Positions 1 to 3,882 of a DNA stretch of 8,496 bases are shown here, in pieces. The DNA comes from an uncultured bacterium. Its GTDB lineage: Bacteria; Desulfobacterota; Desulfobulbia; Desulfobulbales; Desulfobulbaceae. Location of the stretch: NCBI GenBank assembly GCA_903842475.1, contig CAIMMA010000266.1:1-8496 (forward strand), in the 5' to 3' direction. Made by a program: the position numbers and the translations under genes. The notes under the pieces are model-generated. The model was not told where the DNA came from and did no database searches. It worked only from the letters and a program-made list of their open reading frames with translations. Each line of letters opens with the position of its first letter. Positions within the stretch are counted from its first letter, which is position 1.

Positions 1-283
1 GCCCTATATTATTTCAGCGCAAAATAACGTTTAATGGGTCGTATTTTATGCAGGAGCGCTCCTTAACCTGCACTTTTCCTCAGTATTTGCACCATGCCCG
101 GAAAGTGTTTGCCGCCATAGGGTTCGAACTGCTGCCCCATTCTTTGGCGCGAACCATCCATTGGCCACCGCAAAGAAGGGCAACAACAATCTCCGGCAAC
201 AGATCCAGGATACCTTTGCATACGGTCTCCCTCTGGACACGCCTTCTTTCTTCGAATCCACGACGTTCGATGAGGTCGCTTGA
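1..283. other. Unassigned, probably degenerate coding region at left edge
   Basis: No gene is recognised here. On the + strand one frame is open from the left edge to 299 and includes a stretch reading HARKVFAAIGFELLP (about 91-135), which loosely recalls the YdcF/DUF218 family found in envelope-polysaccharide loci. From about 126 another + frame reads more protein-like, ending in FESTTFDEVA and a TGA at 281-283. A single gene would therefore need a frameshift near 126-140. The TGA shares its last base with an ATG at 283 (TGATG), the usual sign of translationally coupled operon genes, which favours the + strand. The - strand is also open in two frames (for example 46-495), but with no recognisable domain. 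Best reading: the decayed or frameshifted 3' end of a + strand gene. Identity unknown. Confidence 0.3.
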
Positions 284-582
284 TGTTCTACTGGCATAAT
301 AATATGGCTTCGCTTGTTCCGCGCTGCACCGATCTGGTTCTGACGACGCTGTCGTTTATTCTGGCCTGTAGCATCAAGGCCGAGAACCACGGCCTCTATT
401 CCGAATTGGTGATCGAAATCAGTGACTACCTGACCCAGCTTGTCCTCCTCTTTTACACCAATTTCATTCTCACCTCTTTCAGGTACGGCGAGCAAGGGAG
501 ACTAAGGCGCGCCATGACAGGGTATTACGGCAGGTTCCCTGCGGCTCCAGTCTCGGCTGGGATTGCGGGTGCGGGCCTGTGA
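283..582 (+). pseudogene. Short membrane ORF, possibly a truncated sugar-transferase N-terminus
   Basis: This is a 99-codon reading frame starting at an ATG that overlaps the preceding TGA and stopping four bases before the cpsB-like ATG. Residues 1-35 have the pattern of the first membrane segment of undecaprenyl-phosphate sugar transferases (WbaP/EpsE type): a polar start (HNN), then DLVLTTLSFILACSIK, roughly residues 18-33. A second hydrophobic stretch (LTQLVLLFYTNFILTSF) lies near residues 49-65. Those families are several hundred residues long with a C-terminal catalytic domain that is absent here. After about residue 70 the sequence becomes Gly/Ala/Arg-rich and less protein-like. I infer a truncated remnant. 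A genuine small membrane protein coupled to cpsB is the alternative. The family link is by pattern only and weak. Confidence 0.35.
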
Positions 583-586
583 AGTC

Positions 587-1285
587 ATGATCGACATTCA
601 TTGCCATATTCTGCCGGATATCGACGACGGGCCGAAAACCTTCGACGAGTCGGTGGCCATGGCCCGGCTCGCGGCGGCGGACGGGATTGCCGGGATCGTG
701 GCCACCCCCCATCTCAATGAGAAGGTTTTTGATCCGATCGAGATCAGCAGACGGGTCGCCTGGCTGAACCATCTGCTGCGCGCGGAGAAGATACCGGTTT
801 CCATCATGCAGGGCGCGGATGTCTCGGTGCTGTTTAAACCCAGCGAGATCGAAGGGTTCACCATCAACGAAACCGAATATATTCTGGTGGAATTTCCCCA
901 CACCCATCTGCCCAGTAACGCCGATGAAATTCTTTTTCAATTTGTGGTCAACGGCTACAAACCGATCATCACCCACCCTGAGCGCAACCCTTCGATCAGC
1001 AGCAATCCGCACCTGCTGACCAAACTGCTCGGCGACAATATGTATGTGCAGGTGACCGCCGGCAGCCTGACCGGCGAATTCGGCACAGGGGCGCAGCAAT
1101 GCGCCGAACACCTGCTCCGGGCAGGGGTGGTCGATGTGCTGGCCACCGACGCCCATTCCACCACCCACCGCAAACCCCAACTTTCGGCGGGCATGCAGGC
1201 GGCGGCGAAGATTGTCGGGCACGAGGCAGCCAGGCGGATGGTTTTCAGCAATCCGGTGAAGATTATTTCCGGAATTGATATCTGA
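587..1285 (+). CDS. CpsB/CapC-family tyrosine-protein phosphatase (PHP fold)
   Basis: A 232-residue metal-dependent phosphatase of the PHP superfamily. Characterised members (CpsB, YwqE) remove phosphate from the tyrosine-rich tail of the polysaccharide co-polymerase kinase and so tune capsule or exopolysaccharide chain length. The metal-binding motifs are present in order: MIDIHCHILPDIDDG at the very N-terminus (H5, H7, D14), ATPH (H42), THPER (H130, E132) and ATDAH (D188, H190). The length is close to the usual 240-260. I start at ATG 587 because family members begin directly with the IDIHCH strand; the upstream in-frame TTG (563) and GTG (569) add unrelated residues, although the ribosome binding site at 587 is poor. 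The partner kinase, Wzz-type protein and glycosyltransferases are not in the window and would be expected to the left. The PqqD gene downstream is on the same strand, about 130 bases away. Confidence 0.93.
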   Translation: MIDIHCHILPDIDDGPKTFDESVAMARLAAADGIAGIVATPHLNEKVFDPIEISRRVAWLNHLLRAEKIPVSIMQGADVSVLFKPSEIEGFTINETEYILVEFPHTHLPSNADEILFQFVVNGYKPIITHPERNPSISSNPHLLTKLLGDNMYVQVTAGSLTGEFGTGAQQCAEHLLRAGVVDVLATDAHSTTHRKPQLSAGMQAAAKIVGHEAARRMVFSNPVKIISGIDI

Positions 1286-1417
1286 GCGCCCTCGCCATGA
1301 CCGCCGCTGCCTTATCGCCGCGGTTCGGTTGGCCTGCGGTATACGCAAAAGGATAGCTCTCTGCTGCACTATTACATTGAAAATACGCGAAAAACCGAAC
1401 ACTAACGGATGGTATCA

Positions 1418-1741
1418 ATGGATAACAACAATAAGAAAATCGATATTGAAGCATTCAACCGGCTGCAGGTTGAAGTCAACAAGGGTCTGGTCTGTCAGGA
1501 GTTTGACGGTGAGATGGTCATCCTGGAAATGCAATCAGGACAATATTTTGGGATCGATGTGATTGGCAGCCGCATCTGGCAAATGCTCGAAAGCAAGGTA
1601 GCGCCCGTGCTGATGATTGAAAAACTGCAGGAAGAATTCGAGGTGGAGCCCGAGCTCTGCCGGCATCAGGTGGTGACCTTTCTCGATGAACTGGAAAGAA
1701 ACAAACTCATCAGGCCGGTTTCGCTCCCGTCCGCACAGTAG
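1418..1741 (+). CDS. Stand-alone PqqD-domain protein (RiPP recognition element-like)
   Basis: A 107-residue protein with a PqqD fold over nearly its whole length. PqqD domains bind the leader of a ribosomally made peptide and present it to a modifying enzyme, often a radical SAM protein; stand-alone forms also occur near lasso-peptide and envelope-associated loci. Diagnostic features are the paired strands around VCQEFDGEMVILEM (25-38), the SGQYFGIDVIGSRIWQML block (40-57), and a winged-helix-like tail with EEFEVEPELCRHQVVTFLDEL (72-92) and NKLI. ATG 1418 is preferred because GGA lies 8 bases upstream; ATG 1409 in the same frame adds three residues and has no such site. No precursor peptide, radical SAM enzyme, peptidase or HPr-kinase-like gene lies nearby. 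cpsB is upstream and a toxin-antitoxin island downstream. Family assignment is firm; partner and role are unknown. Confidence 0.87.
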   Translation: MDNNNKKIDIEAFNRLQVEVNKGLVCQEFDGEMVILEMQSGQYFGIDVIGSRIWQMLESKVAPVLMIEKLQEEFEVEPELCRHQVVTFLDELERNKLIRPVSLPSAQ

Positions 1742-1851
1742 CGGTTGAGTGTATGCTCAACGCATCGAGACGAGGAGGCACCGATTTTTCGCCGCCTTCA
1801 GGTCTACATCAAGTTGCACAAAGTGTTACCTCGTGTAAAGTTGCCGCGCAG

Positions 1852-1916
1852 TTATAAGCAATCCCTTCGGGATGTAAAAAGGACTATGAAGGCGAAAAAA
1901 CCATGATGCTGCCGGG
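1852..1916 (+). repeat. 65-bp direct repeat, copy 1
   Basis: Exact match to 2675-2739, starting at TTATAAGCAATCC and ending at GCTGCCGGG. The copies lie 823 bases apart and bracket the toxin gene and most of its antitoxin gene. Matching continues beyond the exact block: 1911-1937 equals 2770-2796. Confidence 0.95.
1853..1906 (+). pseudogene. Orphan 3' end of HTH antitoxin gene (17 codons plus stop)
   Basis: This stretch encodes YKQSLRDVKRTMKAKKP and a TGA, identical at the base level to codons 98-114 and the stop of the HTH antitoxin at 2385-2729. The sequence to its left (1742-1851) bears no resemblance to the rest of that gene, so the homology begins abruptly mid-gene. It has no start codon or upstream coding sequence and cannot act as a gene. 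It is best read as the scar of a former tandem copy of the toxin-antitoxin unit, or of a recombination event involving it. Confidence 0.85.
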
Positions 1917-1969
1917 AGGCCGATGAACCGCGTGGGCGAATGGTGCCTATTTTCCCGCCCTACGACCGC

Positions 1970-1998
1970 GTGGGCAAACGATGGGGCTGTTAGCCCAC
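1970..1998. repeat. Hairpin repeat unit 1 (GTGGGCAAAC type)
   Basis: Left arm GTGGGCAAAC (1970-1979) pairs with GTTAGCCCAC (1989-1998), with one mismatch against the perfect arm seen in the other units, around a nine-base loop. It is preceded by GACCGC and followed by CCTTGCTA, context shared with the units at 2791 and 3052. A more degenerate unit (GGGCG...CGCCC) lies just before it at about 1931-1963. It has no T tract, so it is not a typical intrinsic terminator. Confidence 0.85.
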
Positions 1999-2020
1999 CC
2001 TTGCTATCACTGACAACGCA

Positions 2021-2049
2021 TTGACATGGGCTCAAAAGTGATCTAAAAT
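2021..2049 (+). promoter_or_regulatory. Sigma-70-like promoter overlapping the toxin start codon
   Basis: TTGACA (2021-2026), 17 bases, then TAAAAT (2044-2049). Both boxes are near-consensus with ideal spacing. The -10 box overlaps ATG 2048, so a transcript from it would begin near 2056, inside the toxin frame. An inverted repeat ATCACT (2006-2011) / AGTGAT (2037-2042) straddles the -35 box and could be an operator for the antitoxin. Use of either element is unproven. Confidence 0.55.
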
Positions 2050-2380
2050 GAAATCACAAAAGTCGATTACAAACTACAAACGTCCATTTAGCCAGTTTGT
2101 GAAAAAGGCCCACAAACCCTTACAGCTCGCTATTGAGGATGCAGTCGAGGATATTTGTGCAGACCCGAATATCGGTGAAGCCAAAGTCGGCGACCTTGCC
2201 GGGATGCGGGTCTACAAATTCCGATTTAACCGGCAGGAGTATCTGGTCGCTTATCGACTGATTGAAAAAACGCAGCAAGGGTCGGGTCCAGCAGTTGAAT
2301 TTTTAGCTATCGATTTCTACCAGGTCGGCTCGCACGAAAATTTTTACGACACCCTGAAACGATATCTCAAAGAGGGATGA
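2048..2380 (+). CDS. RelE/ParE-superfamily toxin of a type II toxin-antitoxin pair
   Basis: A 110-residue protein of the RelE/ParE superfamily, whose members cleave ribosome-bound mRNA (RelE branch) or poison gyrase (ParE branch); the target cannot be read from this sequence. Recognisable parts are the first strand and helix NYKRPFSQFVKKAHKPLQLAIEDAV (about 9-33), the central sheet GDLAGMRVYKFRFNRQEYLVAYR (48-70) and the C-terminal GSHENFYDTLKRYL (94-107), a block common in this group. ATG 2048 is the first possible start after an in-frame stop at 2039-2041. It lacks a clear ribosome binding site and overlaps a promoter-like -10 box, so either the first few residues or that promoter assignment may be wrong. 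The antitoxin follows after a four-base gap, giving the less common toxin-first order also seen in higBA-type modules. Confidence 0.9.
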   Translation: MKSQKSITNYKRPFSQFVKKAHKPLQLAIEDAVEDICADPNIGEAKVGDLAGMRVYKFRFNRQEYLVAYRLIEKTQQGSGPAVEFLAIDFYQVGSHENFYDTLKRYLKEG

Positions 2381-2384
2381 AATC

Positions 2385-2729
2385 ATGCGCCATACAACAA
2401 CAGCAGAAGAACTTCTGGCTGAGATGAAGGCGATGCCTCCGGCCGAACGGAGTCGGTTTTTTACGCTCCTTACCGAAAAACTGTTCCAGGATGAAGACCT
2501 TACCCATGAACAGGTGTTTGGGCATCTTGCCGAAGACCCGTTCACCGCCCGTGAAGCGGCAGAATACCTGGAAGTATCCATCGCGACGTTCCGGCGCTAT
2601 GTGCAGAGCGGCAAAATTGAGCCAATGCACAGTGTTGGCCGCAGCCAGATGTTCGCGACGCGCGACCTGAAGGCTTATAAGCAATCCCTTCGGGATGTAA
2701 AAAGGACTATGAAGGCGAAAAAACCATGA
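2385..2729 (+). CDS. HTH (excisionase/MerR-like) antitoxin partner
   Basis: A 114-residue protein that probably neutralises the toxin encoded just upstream and represses their shared transcription. Residues 1-50 are helical and acidic (AEELLAEMKAMPPAERSRFF...). Residues 51-96 form an excisionase-type winged helix-turn-helix, DPFTAREAAEYLEVSIATFRR followed by a wing with GRSQMF and the closing DLKAY. The tail (100-114) is Lys/Arg-rich. A GAGGGA ribosome binding site (2371-2376) sits inside the end of the toxin gene, eight bases before the ATG, so the two genes are probably translationally coupled. The last 17 codons are duplicated exactly at 1853-1906. The antitoxin role is inferred from position and domain type. 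An excisionase is the alternative reading, but no integrase is present. Confidence 0.85.
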   Translation: MRHTTTAEELLAEMKAMPPAERSRFFTLLTEKLFQDEDLTHEQVFGHLAEDPFTAREAAEYLEVSIATFRRYVQSGKIEPMHSVGRSQMFATRDLKAYKQSLRDVKRTMKAKKP

Positions 2730-2739
2730 TGCTGCCGGG
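2675..2739 (+). repeat. 65-bp direct repeat, copy 2 (3' end of antitoxin gene)
   Basis: Covers codons 98-114 and the stop of the HTH antitoxin plus ten downstream bases; identical to 1852-1916. After this copy 30 further bases separate two GCCGGG hexamers (2734-2739 and 2770-2775), whereas copy 1 has a single GCCGGG. This is the pattern of slippage or recombination between short direct repeats. Confidence 0.95.
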
Positions 2740-2790
2740 GTCGGGGCCTTGTAATTACGTTGCACTGCAGCCGGGAGGCCGATGAACCGC

Positions 2791-2819
2791 GTGGGCAAAC
2801 GATGGGGCTGTTTGCCCAC
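2791..2819. repeat. Hairpin repeat unit 2 (GTGGGCAAAC type)
   Basis: Perfect 10-base arms: GTGGGCAAAC (2791-2800) and GTTTGCCCAC (2810-2819), nine-base loop GATGGGGCT. Followed by CCTACCCTGCTA. It lies 61 bases after the HTH antitoxin stop, so it could protect the 3' end of that transcript, but it lacks a T tract. Confidence 0.9.
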
Positions 2820-2862
2820 CCTACCCTGCTACCCTGCTACTCGATCAACCGAAAACCCGTAG

Positions 2863-2886
2863 GGTGGGCAGGCAGTTTTGCCCACC
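2863..2886. repeat. Short hairpin repeat unit 3
   Basis: GGTGGGCA (2863-2870) pairs with TGCCCACC (2879-2886) around an eight-base loop, preceded by CCGTAG. Same GGTGGGC/GCCCACC core as units 1, 2 and 5 but with different inner bases, so it is a diverged relative. Confidence 0.75.
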
Positions 2887-2950
2887 GATTCAATGGAGGC
2901 ATGTTTCCAATGCCCGGCGTTTTAGCATGTGGTGAGGGGTTGAGCAGCGC

Positions 2951-2993
2951 CAAAAACAAAAGAAAAGCCCGGCAACAGGGGTTGCGGGGCTTT
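2951..2993 (-). terminator. Intrinsic terminator for the minus-strand toxin-antitoxin operon
   Basis: A 13-base stem (2964-2976 with 2981-2993, one G-G mismatch) and a four-base loop. On the - strand the stem is followed by TCTTTTGTTTTTG (2963 down to 2951), a proper U-rich tail. On the + strand there is no T tract after the stem, so it acts toward the - strand. It lies about 170 bases downstream of the RelE gene stop, after the hairpin repeats, and would end that transcript before it runs antisense into the + strand toxin-antitoxin pair. Confidence 0.8.
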
Positions 2994-3012
2994 GGTGCGT
3001 GGTGAATAGAGT

Positions 3013-3031
3013 TGGGCAACAAGCCTGCCCA
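3013..3031. repeat. Short hairpin repeat unit 4
   Basis: TGGGCA (3013-3018) pairs with TGCCCA (3026-3031), seven-base loop, followed by CCCTACCTGGCTA as in the other units. A degenerate member of the same family. Confidence 0.65.
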
Positions 3032-3051
3032 CCCTACCTGGCTACGACCGC

Positions 3052-3079
3052 GTGGGCAAACGAAGGGCTGTTTGCCCAC
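3052..3079. repeat. Hairpin repeat unit 5 (GTGGGCAAAC type)
   Basis: Perfect 10-base arms GTGGGCAAAC (3052-3061) and GTTTGCCCAC (3070-3079), eight-base loop GAAGGGCT, preceded by ACGACCGC exactly as unit 1. Followed by CCTACCCTGCTA and then by a lone right arm TTTGCCCACCC (3092-3102) with its CTACCCTGCTA tail. Confidence 0.9.
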
Positions 3080-3161
3080 CCTACCCTGCTATTTGCCCAC
3101 CCTTGCTACCCTGCTAATTTTAAAACAATACATTCGCACCGCGCCACCGATGCGGTAGGCC

Positions 3162-3419
3162 TCATCGATAAACATCTTTTCTGTGCCCGACTTTCACCAC
3201 ATGAACAAGAAGCTCGTTATCCTGGATCGAATAAACAATTCTATACTGACCTTGCCGGATTCGATACAATTCGAGTCCGGTAAGCTTCTGACTGCCGGTT
3301 GGGCGTGGATCGTCGGCGAGTCCTTCGATCTTTGACAGGATTTTTTTCAAATCGGTCTTCGGAATGTTTTTTAATTCCCTGTAGACCGATTCCTTGAAAA
3401 GGATTTCATATCCTGCCAT
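3162..3419 (-). CDS. RelE-family mRNA interferase toxin
   Basis: An 85-residue RelE-type toxin, expected to cut mRNA in the ribosomal A site when freed from its antitoxin. The protein matches the family throughout: N-terminal strand GYEILFKESVYRELKNIP (3-20), helix KTDLKKILSKIEGLADDP (21-38), the conserved GSQKLTG-ELYRIRQGQYRIVYSI core (42-65) carrying the basic residues R53, R55 and R60 in the region of the active site, and the C-terminal KVGHRKDVYR (76-85), a block typical of functional toxins. Nothing is truncated. The start codon overlaps the last 14 bases of the antitoxin gene, so the two are translationally coupled in the usual antitoxin-first order. A strong intrinsic terminator lies downstream at 2951-2993. 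Confidence 0.93.
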   Translation of the reverse strand: MAGYEILFKESVYRELKNIPKTDLKKILSKIEGLADDPRPTGSQKLTGLELYRIRQGQYRIVYSIQDNELLVHVVKVGHRKDVYR

Positions 3420-3639
3420 CTTGTTGCAGCCTTTTTACCATTTCGGAAAAACTGATCACTGGTTCATTGATCCGCTCTTCATAAGCGGCGATATCCGCTG
3501 CATCTTCTGCAAGCGATTCTCTGACGGCCTGATTAACCAAGGCGGATACAGATTTTAATGTTTCCACTGATTTCAGTTTCAGCGCTTTATGCAACATCGG
3601 GTCGAGATAAATTGTAGCTCTTTTGGGCGTGGATTCCAT
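3406..3639 (-). CDS. Ribbon-helix-helix antitoxin partner of RelE toxin
   Basis: A 77-residue protein with an N-terminal ribbon-helix-helix DNA-binding domain: strand KRATIYLD (6-13), helix PMLHKALKLKSVE (14-26), turn and second helix SVSALVNQAVRESLAED (30-46). The C-terminal part (50-77, AAYEERINEPVISFSEMVKRLQQ) is the type of tail that wraps and blocks a RelE toxin. As a dimer it should repress its own promoter. The start at 3639 is supported by GGGAGGTGA four bases upstream, an almost perfect anti-SD complement. A strong promoter and a tandem repeat that could be its operator lie just upstream. Antitoxin synthesis should be high relative to toxin, as such modules require. Confidence 0.92.
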   Translation of the reverse strand: MESTPKRATIYLDPMLHKALKLKSVETLKSVSALVNQAVRESLAEDAADIAAYEERINEPVISFSEMVKRLQQDGRI

Positions 3640-3643
3640 AGCG

Positions 3644-3652
3644 TCACCTCCC
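3644..3652 (-). promoter_or_regulatory. Very strong ribosome binding site of RHH antitoxin
   Basis: GGGAGGTGA read on the - strand, with four bases before the ATG. Eight of nine bases match the full anti-SD complement. It is much stronger than the sites before the other genes here and fixes the antitoxin start. Confidence 0.85.
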
Positions 3653-3665
3653 TTGGAATAACGAC

Positions 3666-3694
3666 ATCATAGCACCACAACGTCACAACGTCAA
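3666..3694 (-). promoter_or_regulatory. Sigma-70-like promoter of the RHH/RelE operon
   Basis: On the - strand: TTGACG (3694-3689), 17 bases, then TATGAT (3671-3666). Transcription would start near 3659, leaving a leader of about 20 bases that contains the strong ribosome binding site. It points away from glgP. Confidence 0.75.
3677..3692. promoter_or_regulatory. Tandem 8-bp repeat, candidate RHH operator
   Basis: ACAACGTC occurs twice in direct tandem (3677-3684 and 3685-3692), within the promoter spacer and overlapping the -35 box. Ribbon-helix-helix repressors usually bind pairs of short repeats at their own promoters, so this is the natural autoregulatory site. Binding is inferred from position only. 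Confidence 0.5.
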
Positions 3695-3800
3695 GCCGCG
3701 AAGGGGGCTATGGCCAAATTCCAATCTTAACAGTCGTAAGCCTTGCGGAAGCCGGGTCCATGCCCGGACGCCAAAAAAACAGCACGGCGACAAACCGCAT

Positions 3801-3829
3801 TTGCCGGTCAGTGTTTTATACGATACAAT
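3801..3829 (+). promoter_or_regulatory. Putative promoter of glgP
   Basis: TTGCCG (3801-3806), 17 bases, TACAAT (3824-3829) on the + strand. A start near 3836 gives a leader of about 47 bases to ATG 3883. The word TTATACGATACA (3816-3827) overlaps the -10 box and recurs upstream of the aldolase gene at 8156-8167. Confidence 0.5.
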
Positions 3830-3882
3830 ACCAGCAAGTCTTTCTTCCGCCCTTCACTTCCCCCTTGCATCGGAGATTTATA

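Larger units (their letters stand above)
1742..2047. other. Gene-free repeat-rich stretch between pqqD and first toxin
   Basis: No gene is supported in these roughly 300 bases. From left to right they hold a short GTTGAG/CTCAAC inverted repeat (1744-1761), a GC-paired weak hairpin near 1772-1800, a 65-base exact copy of the 3' end of the downstream antitoxin gene (1852-1916), two hairpin-repeat units (1931-1963 degenerate, 1970-1998 good), and the promoter-like region of the toxin-antitoxin pair from 2006. Confidence 0.6.
2730..3161. other. Gene-free stretch between the two toxin-antitoxin pairs
   Basis: No supported gene in about 430 bases; the open frames here (2760-3005 + and 2837-3079 -) translate the repeats and have no domain. 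It contains hairpin repeats at 2791-2819, 2863-2886, 3013-3031 and 3052-3079, a half unit at 3092-3115, a short tandem TACCCTGC near 2822-2837, and an intrinsic terminator for the - strand at 2951-2993. Confidence 0.65.

Noticed and set aside
112..140. tRNA-like GGGTTCGAACT word
   Set aside because: The flanking bases do not form a T-arm stem and there is no acceptor, D or anticodon arm around it.
46..495. 149-residue minus-strand open frame at the left edge, and a second open minus frame reading through about 83-350
   Set aside because: No recognisable domain. The second frame has no usable start. The TGATG junction and the spacing to cpsB favour plus-strand coding. Not fully excluded.
479..1402. 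307-residue open frame on the minus strand opposite cpsB
   Set aside because: Antisense shadow of a gene with complete PHP metal-binding motifs; the His/Arg/Gly-rich translation has no domain.
1744..1761. GTTGAG/CTCAAC inverted repeat after the PqqD stop as a terminator
   Set aside because: Only six pairs and no T tract follows; too weak to call.
1814..1841. TTGCAC-16-TAAAGT as a promoter
   Set aside because: Poor -10 match and no gene positioned to use it; the better boxes at 2021-2049 lie closer to the toxin.
2784..3115. CRISPR array or integron attC sites suggested by the repeated GCCCACCCTACC words
   Set aside because: Units are palindromic, irregularly spaced and variable in length, with no constant repeat and unique spacers; no attC-type GTTRRRY core, cas genes or integrase.
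3760..3882. N-terminal extension of GlgP by 41 residues from ATG 3760
   Set aside because: It covers the promoter-like boxes, has no ribosome binding site, and the family begins close to the MDQQ start at 3883, which has GGAG.
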